Below, piece after piece: positions 1 to 7,652 of a DNA stretch of 64,000 nt. Each line of letters begins with the position of its first letter. Position 1 is the first letter of the stretch. A program made the translations under genes and the position numbers. Under the pieces are notes generated by a model. That model was given only the letters and a program-made list of their open reading frames with translations. It had not been told where the DNA came from and searched no databases. This DNA is from Casimicrobium huifangae (lineage in GTDB: Bacteria; Pseudomonadota; Gammaproteobacteria; Burkholderiales; Casimicrobiaceae), in contig NZ_CP041352.1 of the NCBI RefSeq assembly GCF_009746125.1, forward strand, positions 2,278,436-2,342,435, in the 5' to 3' direction.

Positions 1-2
1 CG

Positions 3-707
3 CAGCGTGAGTTCGCCGGTAACGTCGCCCATGAGCTGCGCAATCCGCTCGCGGGTATCCGGGCGCTGGCCGAATACGGGATGCGCCAGGACGACCCCGC
101 CGCCTGGCGTCAGCAACTCGCGGCGATCCTTGAGCGCCAGGCCAGTGCAAGCCATCTGATTGACCAGTTGCTGGCCCTGGCATTTGCCGATGAAGCCCGC
201 GACACCCTTGCGGTCGGGCCGGTGGATATTGGCGGCGTCGTCGAACGTAGCGTGCTCGCTGCCTTGCCGCGTATTGATGCCAATCAGGGCGAAATCGTGG
301 TGCACGGGCTGGATGCTCTGGTGCTGGTCGAGGGCAACGAAGGATTGTTGGCCGCCATGCTGACCAATCTGCTCGACAACGCCGCACGACACGCCCGTCC
401 GCCGTCAGGACAGCGGCTGAGCATCGCAATCGTGGTGGAACGCTCGGTTGACGACGGCGAAGCCGTGACGATTGCGGTTGAAGATAACGGCCTTGGGCTT
501 GACCCTGCAACGCTCGAAGCGCGTACCCGCTGGTCGCGCGGCACCGGCGTGGAGGGGGCGCAGGGCAGCACCGGGCTTGGCCTTGCCATCGTTGCCCGCT
601 ATGCGGAACTGCTGGGCAGCAAGCTCACGCTGGCCAACCGGCCAGCGGGCGGGTTGCGGGCTTCAATTCAGTTGCGCCGCGCCGCTTCGGACTCGGTACC
701 AGACTGA
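3..707 (+). CDS. Sensor histidine kinase, C-terminal part (5' end outside window)
   Basis: This is the kinase core of a two-component sensor that would autophosphorylate and pass phosphate to a response regulator. The open frame runs in from the window edge. The H-box FAGNVAHELRNPLAGIRAL contains the phospho-accepting His at about residue 10 of the fragment. The N-box (LTNLLDNAARHA), G1 box (VEDNGLGLDP) and G2 box (GSTGLGLAIVARYAEL) follow in order, so the dimerisation and ATP-binding domains are complete. The sensor and membrane segments lie upstream, outside the window. The family resembles QseC/TctE-type kinases, which is inference because the input domain is not visible. The frame ends in TGA close to a convergent small gene. 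Confidence 0.9.
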   Translation, partial: QREFAGNVAHELRNPLAGIRALAEYGMRQDDPAAWRQQLAAILERQASASHLIDQLLALAFADEARDTLAVGPVDIGGVVERSVLAALPRIDANQGEIVVHGLDALVLVEGNEGLLAAMLTNLLDNAARHARPPSGQRLSIAIVVERSVDDGEAVTIAVEDNGLGLDPATLEARTRWSRGTGVEGAQGSTGLGLAIVARYAELLGSKLTLANRPAGGLRASIQLRRAASDSVPD

Positions 708-716
708 TTGCGCCGC

Positions 717-1118
717 TCAGTGCGCCGGCGCCGAGCCGTCGGGTGAAGACCCGCCGCGACGGGCGCTACGCACCACGAACCAGATAATGAGGCCGAACAG
801 GATGAGCGGCAGCCCGGTGAGCGTGGCGGCGATTCCGAGGGCGACGGAGGTGGCGGCCAGTGCGAACAGTGTGGCCAGTACGGCGATGATGATGGCCAGC
901 GTGATCGCCGCCCAGGCAATGCCGAACTCCAGCGTTCCGGCAGAGAAAACGTTGTTGAGCTCGACGGCGTGATGACCGAATTGCACCTTGGCGCCATGCG
1001 CCGACGGCCAGAGTTGGGCCGCTACCAGCGTCCCGAAGGCGAGGACTGCTGCGACAGCGGCAAGGATGACGATCGACCACATTGCAATGCGGAGCGCGGA
1101 GCGGACACCTGGTTTCAT
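717..1118 (-). CDS. Small membrane protein of unknown function
   Basis: The product has about 133 residues and at least three hydrophobic segments: near residues 10-35, about 65-95 (rich in Ala, Ile and Leu), and about 95-115. It ends in a short basic then Gly/Ser/Pro-rich tail, so it is most likely an inner-membrane protein. A GGGGA ribosome site sits 5-6 bases before the ATG at 1118. The frame stays open far upstream, but that extension overlaps the next gene and has no membrane-protein character. It is convergent with the sensor kinase, with only 9 bases between the stops. I do not recognise a named family. Confidence 0.7.
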   Translation of the reverse strand: MKPGVRSALRIAMWSIVILAAVAAVLAFGTLVAAQLWPSAHGAKVQFGHHAVELNNVFSAGTLEFGIAWAAITLAIIIAVLATLFALAATSVALGIAATLTGLPLILFGLIIWFVVRSARRGGSSPDGSAPAH

Positions 1119-1373
1119 GTTGTTTCCCCAAACGACGATGGCTGGATTGTCAGCCGGCTCCCTGCGCTCCGACACAGCCAGGCGATTGTTTGCGGGTGAA
1201 ACGGACGAAATGCGGGCGGGCAGTGCAATTGGCGACCGTGGGGCTGTCAACCGGCCGCGACAAATGCCGTTAGTTCCGCTACATTGCCCGCGACACCAAA
1301 ATTCGTGGTTGGCGCCGCGCGAGTGGCGTGCAACCGGATATTCATCGTTACCCACCTGGAGAGGAGTCACCGA

Positions 1374-1700
1374 ATGAAACGCATCATCACCGCCATGCTG
1401 GCTGCTGCCGTGCTGGCAAGCCCGCTGTACGCACTGGACGACAAGCAGGCCAAGAAGGATGTCGCTGCAGCGACCAAGGCACCGGAAAAGGCCCCGGCCC
1501 TGATGGACATCAATACTGCAACTGCCAAGCAACTGGCGACGCTCGATGGCATTGGCGATGCACGCTCGGCCGCGATCGTGAAGGGTCGCCCCTACAAGGG
1601 CAAGGATGAACTGGTCGAGAAGAAGATCATCCCGCAGGATGTCTACGACAAGATCAAGGACAAAATCATCGCCAAGCAGGCGCCTGAAAAGAAGAAATAG
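1374..1700 (+). CDS. Periplasmic helix-hairpin-helix protein (ComEA-like domain)
   Basis: This 108-residue protein has an N-terminal signal peptide (MKRIITAMLAAAVLASPLYA) and one helix-hairpin-helix DNA-binding module. The module begins MDINTATAKQLATLDGIGDA and continues through a lysine-rich segment (VKGRPYKGKDELVEKKII). ComEA-type proteins bind double-stranded DNA during uptake, and small one-domain versions like this are common in betaproteobacteria. The tail is very lysine-rich. The start is set by GGAGAGGAG about 8 bases before the ATG. A role in DNA binding outside the inner membrane is likely. A role in transformation is inference. Confidence 0.85.
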   Translation: MKRIITAMLAAAVLASPLYALDDKQAKKDVAAATKAPEKAPALMDINTATAKQLATLDGIGDARSAAIVKGRPYKGKDELVEKKIIPQDVYDKIKDKIIAKQAPEKKK

Positions 1701-1722
1701 CCAGCCACGACGGGGTGATCTC

Positions 1723-1747
1723 GTTTTTCGTGCTATTTGTGGCGCTT
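1723..1747. repeat. 25-bp island-flanking repeat, left copy
   Basis: The reverse complement of this stretch is identical over 25 bases to 28485-28509, and it matches 28570-28594 with two mismatches. It lies just after the helix-hairpin-helix gene. It could be a dispersed chromosomal repeat or the scar of an island boundary. Confidence 0.8.
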
Positions 1748-2038
1748 CATCCTTTGGGGCCAAGAATTGGGCGACGGAACTGGGAGATTTCCGTTCGCTG
1801 AGTGTCGAGTGACGACATCGCGCATGCACTTCGATGCCGCGACGTCTGGCAAAGGTCGATCCGCAGGGGGCGAAACGGTCGGGTTGGCGTGTGCCGTCAA
1901 AACCGCAAAAAGTGAGGCTTCCCGGCACGGCCTGAGTAGTGATCGGATACGCGCCGACTTAGGCTGCCGGTCGATCTCGACTGTTTGACACTCGCCGACG
2001 GATCTCCAGATAACCCGTGTACCCTGGCCGTATATCGC
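1748..2038. other. Intergenic region with no recognised feature
   Basis: This lies between the left 25-bp repeat and the XRE gene stop codon. A long antisense frame runs through it but has no family signature. I see no RNA gene, terminator or repeat beyond the neighbouring 25-bp copy. Confidence 0.5.
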
Positions 2039-2335
2039 TCAGTCGGTGAAGAGCGCGCCCAACTCCGAAGCGACCAATCCTAGCAGCTCCTTCGAGCTAT
2101 CGAGATTGTTGACATCGCAGTAAGCCAACGTCACCAAAGTCAGCGGATGCACTTTGAGCACGGTGGCGAGCTCATCAATTTTCGTGAGGGTCGGATTGCG
2201 CACAGCGCGTTCAACACTACTGACGTAGGTGCGGCTTGACACGAGCGCAAAATCCTCTTGCGTAAGGCCACGCGCGTTGCGTACGGCTTTCAACGCCGAG
2301 TGCAAGTTGTTGCGCGCAGATTTGCTTGACGGCAT
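2039..2335 (-). CDS. XRE-family helix-turn-helix regulator
   Basis: This 98-residue protein is almost entirely a Cro/CI-type DNA-binding domain. The recognition region is about residues 16-66, containing RGLTQEDFALVSSRTYVSS, then ERAVRNPTL and a helix leading to VHPLTLVTLAY. The short C-terminal tail has no obvious second domain. It is divergent from the unknown gene at 2398, and the 62-base gap holds a good -10 sequence flanked by two CTATAG hexamers. Repression of the divergent gene, and perhaps of the nuclease/helicase pair beyond it, is a reasonable inference. Small XRE proteins often sit beside defence genes as regulators. Confidence 0.85.
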   Translation of the reverse strand: MPSSKSARNNLHSALKAVRNARGLTQEDFALVSSRTYVSSVERAVRNPTLTKIDELATVLKVHPLTLVTLAYCDVNNLDSSKELLGLVASELGALFTD

Positions 2336-2359
2336 CCACCAATTAGCTTTGAACGCCTT

Positions 2360-2380
2360 CTATAGGGCTACAATCTATAG
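2360..2380 (+). promoter_or_regulatory. Putative promoter/operator between XRE gene and divergent gene
   Basis: A TACAAT -10 hexamer (2369-2374) lies between two CTATAG sequences (2360-2365 and 2375-2380), each itself a palindrome. The placement suits repression by the adjacent XRE protein. No strong -35 box is visible. Operator function is inferred. Confidence 0.4.
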
Positions 2381-2397
2381 TGTTCAGAAGTAGTGCC

Positions 2398-2865
2398 ATG
2401 TTTCGTACGTCTACCAGCGATCAACATCCAATAACAAGTCTCGTATCGCATAGGGGTGTCGCTTACTGGACGCTCGTCGAGGTCACCATGCAGGTGCCAT
2501 GGTTCCTCGTTCAGATCATGCACCCGGGCGACGATCGAGACGTTGAGCACGAGCCAAAGAAGAGCTTCATCGTGCCTGAAGAACGGGTGTTGGATCTCGT
2601 TCGATTGCAGAACGTCCCGCGCCTCTGGATCGAGTCAATTTCGATCATCTCTCCCGGATACATGAACGGCAGTGCCGGTTGGCAAATGAATCCGCTGGCC
2701 GCGATCTGGACAGCATCGGAGCCTGACGAACCCTCGCATGAAGCGACGCTGTACGAGCTTGACGACGGGCGGCGCTATGTGCAGTCGGCGTTCGGAACCG
2801 CGCTGAAGAGTCTCGTGCAACCGGTGCTCGTCGCCGATTTCCGCCCACGGCGCGCCGCCGCCTAG
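2398..2865 (+). CDS. Hypothetical protein divergent from XRE regulator
   Basis: The product is about 155 residues and soluble, with no signal peptide and no motif I recognise. It has alternating hydrophobic strands (VAYWTLVEVTMQVPWFLVQI) and an Arg/Ala tail. The frame is open from a GTG at 2380, but that codon overlaps the putative operator. The ATG at 2398 is therefore preferred, and a later ATG at 2488 is possible. It lies between a regulator and a probable nuclease/helicase defence pair, so a role as an accessory or toxin component is conceivable. Nothing in the sequence proves it. Confidence 0.55.
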   Translation: MFRTSTSDQHPITSLVSHRGVAYWTLVEVTMQVPWFLVQIMHPGDDRDVEHEPKKSFIVPEERVLDLVRLQNVPRLWIESISIISPGYMNGSAGWQMNPLAAIWTASEPDEPSHEATLYELDDGRRYVQSAFGTALKSLVQPVLVADFRPRRAAA

Positions 2866-3174
2866 ACGAGGCCGGTAACGGCGAACCTCACACCAAGCAG
2901 GGTTGCCGACGGGATAGAAGTCATCCCGCGCTCACGGCGGAGGTCCCGCGCCGCGCTCTTGATACAAGGGTTCGGCTGAATATCAGCCAGACGCGTCGGG
3001 CGCGCGCGAACCGTGGCGACGCCGCTGATAGCTGGAACCACGAATCGATAATCGCTGCCTTTACGTTGATGCGCCTTCGATGGCAGACTTTGAACTCCAC
3101 GCGGAAATGCGATCCGCTAGCTTCAACGCGTGAGCGCACCGCTGCGTGCCACTGAATATTCCTCCGGAGATATG

Positions 3175-5529
3175 GTGAGCGAACCTGCCCCAAAGCCCCC
3201 TTCACAGCCCAACGTCACCCTGAAGTGCATCGAGCTCTGCAGATTTCGCCGACTGGTAAATGCACGGATTGAGGTTGACCGCACAACTACCGTATTGGTT
3301 GGTGCCAACAATAGTGGGAAGACCTCAGCTCTCGAGGCGATACGAAACTTCCTGTTGGCAGGTCAGCACTTTGGGGCGTTCGACTTGAGCCTGGAGCACT
3401 GGCCCGCGCTCAATTCACTCGGCGTGGCTTGGGAGGCGTTGACCGAAGACCCCGCCTCGGCGGCTGCGGACATTGCGAAGTGGGAGGGACAACTCAAAAC
3501 GGTCTTGTCGTGCATGCCTACGCTCGACTTGTGGTTTGAGGCTCAAATGGGTGCGTATGGCGTTGTTGCCCCCTTCATCACTTCGCTGAAGTGGACGGGA
3601 GGTGCGATCGGTGTCCGCCTCCGGCTTGAACCCGCGTCCACCGTCGAAGACCTGCAACGGTTAGCGTGGCGGTATCGTGAAGCGCGCGATCCGGTCAAGG
3701 CGCTCGACAAGAAGGCCCATGCGTGGCCGGTCGACCTCATCGACTATTGGCTACGGCATCCGGCTGACCTCAGCGGTGTCTCGGTCTACAAGCTCGATCC
3801 AGCCCAGGGGCCGCTCACTACGCCGCCTGCCACGGCGCCGCAGGCACTATCGGCGCAGTCGCGGCCGGTCGAACGGTCGAAGCTGTCCAAGCTCCTGCAT
3901 GTGGATTTCGTTGCGGCGCAACGAGGACTTGGCGCGGAAGAGTCCGGCGCCGTCCCGAAGGCCGGCTCGCAGCGCGTCGGAATGTTCTCCAATCAACTGC
4001 TGAAGTACGCCAGGCAGCATCTGAACGTCGCCACCAGCGGTCAGGGAAATCAACCTGAGCTTGTGAGCGCCATCGCCAAGGCTCAAGTCGAGCTCGACGT
4101 GCGCATCAAAACCGCGTTGACACCGTCGATTGAGCACGTGAAGAAGCTCGGCTATCCGAGCCTTCATGATCCGCAAGAGATTCACTTCCGGACACGCATC
4201 CAGACGGGAGACTTGCTCGACCATAGCACCGCAGTGCAGTACCGACTCGATGACGTTCAGAACGACGTCTACCTGCCCGAGTATTCCATCGGCCTGGGCT
4301 ACCAAAATCTCCAGTCACTCAGCTACCAGCTGGTCGCATTTCGTGATGCTCGTCTAAAGCCACCGGAGGGCAGTCCTTCCGCCGTGCATCTTGTGTTGGT
4401 CGAAGAGCCTGAGGCCCATCTACACGTCCAAGTTCAGCGCGTTTTTCCGCAACGTGCGAGCGAGCTAGTTCGTCCGTCTGCTGCAGAGCACGCGCATCTA
4501 GGCGGGCAACTCATCATCAGCACACATGCGAGTCATCTGGCCCATGCGGTGAACTTCGACCAACTGCGCTACGTGCGTCGAATCCGCGCTGCGGCGGGCG
4601 CCATGCCAAGCTCTGACGTCATCAACCTCGCGACCGTGTTTGGAAATGACGTCGACACGCGCATGTTCGCAGAGCGGTACTTCCGCGTGCAACATACCGA
4701 CCTGCTGTTTGCGGATGCTGCGATCTTCGTAGAAGGTGCCGCTGAGCGGATGCTCGTGCCTTTGTTCGTCGAACTCGAGTTCAAGGCACTGGACTCGCGC
4801 TATCTCTCTTTCCTGGAGCTAGGTGGGCGTCACGCCCAGCGCCTGCGTCCTCTGGTCGAACGGCTCGGTATCCCGACGGTTGTCATCACCGACATCGACC
4901 CGATGAAGACGACGACGAGCGCCGATGGAAAGACCAAGTCCACAGCAGCCTCTGCGATCGATGACCCGAAGCTGCTCCACTGCGGGAACGATACGTTGCT
5001 AGGCTGGCATCCCAAGCTCAAGGAATTGCCCCTGCTAGCGGAACCGTCGGACAAGGAACACACCTGGGACGGTGGCAACGGTGGGCGCGTTCGGTTCGCC
5101 TGGCAAGTGCCGATCTCCAAGCCGGGCCCATGGCCGAGTTCCTTTGAGGACAGTTTGATTTTGACGAACCTGACGTGGTTCAAAGCGCTCGGTGCGTCGC
5201 AAGCCAGTAAACCCGCGCCCGGTACACCGGCGCCGCCACAGGCGGTCGGATCGTTGGGGAAGGCTGTCGCGACGGTCCTCGCGCACTCCGACGCGACGCA
5301 ACTTTGCGCAGCGTTGCACGCCATGCTGCGAAAGGACGGCTTTAGCAAAGCGGAATTTGCCACTACGCTGTTTGAGCAGATCAGTTTGGGCGAAAAGGTA
5401 AAGTGCCCTGACTACATTGCGAATGCACTTGCGTGGCTTGAAAAGGAACTGGCGCCACCCGCGAAGCCGCCCGCGCCGTCGAGTCCGAGTGTGGTCGCGG
5501 CGGCGGCGGCAGCGGTACCTGCGGCATGA
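3175..5529 (+). CDS. OLD-family ATP-dependent endonuclease (GajA-like, class 2 OLD)
   Basis: This large protein (about 784 residues) has an N-terminal ABC-type ATPase and a TOPRIM nuclease domain. Walker A is GANNSGKT near residue 43. The signature/Walker B part, LVLVEEPEAHLHVQ, is near residue 405. The TOPRIM glutamate is in AIFVEGAAERMLV (about 515), and the acidic pair is in VITDIDPM (about 570). A Pro/Ala-rich linker and tail follow. Overproducer-of-nuclease proteins paired with a UvrD-like helicase form the class 2 OLD group that includes Gabija GajA, which cuts DNA during phage infection. The GTG at 3175 is 5 bases after GGAG. An ATG at 3172 and a GTG at 3130 are alternatives. It overlaps the helicase gene by 4 bases. 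It is roughly 200 residues longer than the GajA length I remember, so it may be a relative rather than true Gabija. Confidence 0.85.
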   Translation: MSEPAPKPPSQPNVTLKCIELCRFRRLVNARIEVDRTTTVLVGANNSGKTSALEAIRNFLLAGQHFGAFDLSLEHWPALNSLGVAWEALTEDPASAAADIAKWEGQLKTVLSCMPTLDLWFEAQMGAYGVVAPFITSLKWTGGAIGVRLRLEPASTVEDLQRLAWRYREARDPVKALDKKAHAWPVDLIDYWLRHPADLSGVSVYKLDPAQGPLTTPPATAPQALSAQSRPVERSKLSKLLHVDFVAAQRGLGAEESGAVPKAGSQRVGMFSNQLLKYARQHLNVATSGQGNQPELVSAIAKAQVELDVRIKTALTPSIEHVKKLGYPSLHDPQEIHFRTRIQTGDLLDHSTAVQYRLDDVQNDVYLPEYSIGLGYQNLQSLSYQLVAFRDARLKPPEGSPSAVHLVLVEEPEAHLHVQVQRVFPQRASELVRPSAAEHAHLGGQLIISTHASHLAHAVNFDQLRYVRRIRAAAGAMPSSDVINLATVFGNDVDTRMFAERYFRVQHTDLLFADAAIFVEGAAERMLVPLFVELEFKALDSRYLSFLELGGRHAQRLRPLVERLGIPTVVITDIDPMKTTTSADGKTKSTAASAIDDPKLLHCGNDTLLGWHPKLKELPLLAEPSDKEHTWDGGNGGRVRFAWQVPISKPGPWPSSFEDSLILTNLTWFKALGASQASKPAPGTPAPPQAVGSLGKAVATVLAHSDATQLCAALHAMLRKDGFSKAEFATTLFEQISLGEKVKCPDYIANALAWLEKELAPPAKPPAPSSPSVVAAAAAAVPAA

Positions 5530-7514
5530 CCGTCGTTCCCGACATGGATGAAAACGAACGCGACGCAGGTGTTGTCGACGAAATAATCGACTTCGTCGCC
5601 AGCACGCCGCCGAAGAGCTTCTTTCTCTTTGCCGGCGCCGGTTCCGGCAAGACGCGCACGTTGGTAGCAGCGCTTCGTGTACTCACCGGTGTTGAGCCTC
5701 GCGCCCCTGCGCCCGGAGCGGCTCGAGATGAAAACGAACCGAGCGTTCGGTTCGCGCGGAAGCTGCGGGCGCGAGCACAGACTATTCGAGTCATCACCTT
5801 TACCAAGAACGCCGCGTTGGTCGTCACCGGGAGACTCGGGCTCAATGACCTGACGCGGGTGGCCACCATTCACTCCTTTTGCTGGGAGTTAATCGCAGGT
5901 TTCAACGACGACATTCGCGAGGCGCTGCTCGCGTTGAATGCAGAGGCCCTGGCGAAAGCGCGCGCGGCCGCTGACGCTCGCACGCGGGGGCCGACAGCAA
6001 GAGACAACGAAACGATTGCCGAACTGCAGGCCAAAGCGGCATCGATCGAAAAGACGCCGGAGTTCACGTACAGCCCAGACCGCAAACGTCACGGCGACGG
6101 CGCGTTAAACCACTCTCAGGTGTTGAGCGTTACCTCTTGGGCTCTGCGAAACAGACCTACGCTGCGCCAGATTCTGCGAGACCAGCATCCCGTGATTCTG
6201 ATTGATGAGTCACAGGACACCATGAAAAACGTACTGGATGCCTTGCTGGAGGTCGTGGCCGAGGATCCGTCGCGCTTGATGCTAGGGTTGCTCGGGGATC
6301 ACAGACAGCGAATCTACATGGATGGCCATGCTGACCTCGCAAGCGTGGTGCCGTCAAAGTGGGAAACGCCGAAGCTGCAGATGAATCATCGGAGTCAGCG
6401 CCGCATCGTAGATTTGATCAACGATATCTGGGACTCGGAGCTGCAGGGGCGAACACAGTCGAACCAGGCGGTAAGGCAGCACCCTCGCAAGGAGAAGTCC
6501 GGCGGGACCGTTCGCCTCTTTATTGGCGACGCGAAGGCGACGCCGGACGAGAAGTTGCAACGGGAGCACCTCTGCGAGGCGGCGATGGAAGCGGCGACGG
6601 GCGTAGCGGCATGGCGGGCGGGTGATCCGGGGCACCACACACTTGCGCTTGAGCACCGGCTGGTGGCACGGCGGGGCGATTTTCTTGACGCCTTTGATGC
6701 GTTGTCGCTTCTGGATCCGGAAGCGGTTCGACCGGATGCGGGCGGCGAGGCAACGGGGCCTGCCGCTGTGCAAATCCTGCTGCGTGAAATGATCGACTTG
6801 GCCATGTGTGTGGACGAACATGGAATTGCTGCCGACTTCCTTGTCACCGAAGTGATGCACCGCTACGGTCGACTCGTCGAGATGCCCGAGGATGGGGAGA
6901 CTCGATCGCAACTGCTGAACGGCTATCAACGCGCTATCGACGAATTTGCTGCGCTGTGCGGCAAGCCGGGAGTCACCGTTCGGGAGATCCTTGCCCCGAT
7001 TCTCAGGTTTGGCGTGTTCGAAGCCGACAAGCGATTGCGAGACGCGTACGACGTCACCGCACCACCCCCCGAGGCGCCGAAGCCGCGGCAACCGGAGCTT
7101 GTGGAGAATCGAATAGCCCGGGGTTGGCACGGCCTGTTCTTGTGCCCATGGGTGCAGCTACGCCGTTTCAAGGCGTACCTCGCCGGCGAGTCGTCGCTCG
7201 CCACCCACCAGGTGGTCAAGGGCTCCGAATTTGAGCACGTGATGGTTGTGATGGACGATGAGGATGCTGGGGGCTTCCTGTTTGCGTACGACCGCCTGTT
7301 CGGGGCGCCGCCGGGCGACTCGGATATCAGCAACGCGGGCGCGAACAAGGAGACCTCGATCGATCGGACGCTGAGACTTCTCTACGTGACCTGCAGCCGT
7401 GCGAAAGAGAGCTTGGCTTTGGTCCTGTGGGCCCGCGACGCCGATCAGGCGCTTGCGTACGCGAGCAACAGCAAATGGTTTCTGCCCGGGGAAGTTCTGT
7501 CCATGCCTGAATAG
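5526..7514 (+). CDS. UvrD/Rep-like superfamily 1 helicase (GajB-like)
   Basis: This 662-residue SF1 helicase overlaps the OLD nuclease gene (ATGA), so the two are translationally coupled. Walker A is FAGAGSGKT near residue 36, motif II is ILIDESQDT near 224, motif III is LGLLGDHRQRIY, motif V is KGSEFEHVMVVMDDE near 565, and motif VI is LLYVTCSRAKESLALV near 618. There is no nuclease domain. In Gabija the helicase-like subunit assembles with the TOPRIM nuclease and acts in anti-phage defence. The same function is inferred here from pairing and motifs. An unusual acidic/Arg insertion (residues about 50-85) separates motif I from motif Ia. The gene is followed by a broken Tn3 transposase. Confidence 0.85.
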   Translation: MTVVPDMDENERDAGVVDEIIDFVASTPPKSFFLFAGAGSGKTRTLVAALRVLTGVEPRAPAPGAARDENEPSVRFARKLRARAQTIRVITFTKNAALVVTGRLGLNDLTRVATIHSFCWELIAGFNDDIREALLALNAEALAKARAAADARTRGPTARDNETIAELQAKAASIEKTPEFTYSPDRKRHGDGALNHSQVLSVTSWALRNRPTLRQILRDQHPVILIDESQDTMKNVLDALLEVVAEDPSRLMLGLLGDHRQRIYMDGHADLASVVPSKWETPKLQMNHRSQRRIVDLINDIWDSELQGRTQSNQAVRQHPRKEKSGGTVRLFIGDAKATPDEKLQREHLCEAAMEAATGVAAWRAGDPGHHTLALEHRLVARRGDFLDAFDALSLLDPEAVRPDAGGEATGPAAVQILLREMIDLAMCVDEHGIAADFLVTEVMHRYGRLVEMPEDGETRSQLLNGYQRAIDEFAALCGKPGVTVREILAPILRFGVFEADKRLRDAYDVTAPPPEAPKPRQPELVENRIARGWHGLFLCPWVQLRRFKAYLAGESSLATHQVVKGSEFEHVMVVMDDEDAGGFLFAYDRLFGAPPGDSDISNAGANKETSIDRTLRLLYVTCSRAKESLALVLWARDADQALAYASNSKWFLPGEVLSMPE

Positions 7515-7652
7515 GCGGACCTGACGAGACGGCGCGCATCTACGAGACACGCTGCCACTGCAGAGTACGGAACGGATGTTCGAGGAACTACCATAGCGAT
7601 ACCTCGCACGGGGGGCACCTTGCCGCCGAGGGGGAGCGATGGGAGACGGTCT

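Noticed and set aside
717-1928. Long 403-residue minus-strand frame
   Set aside because: Only the last 133 residues look like a real (membrane) protein with a ribosome site. The rest is antisense to the helix-hairpin-helix gene and has no family signature.
7600-7652. G-rich stretch ahead of the broken transposase as its left inverted repeat
   Set aside because: It begins with G runs like Tn3 ends, but I found no matching partner on the right side of the island, so an end cannot be claimed.
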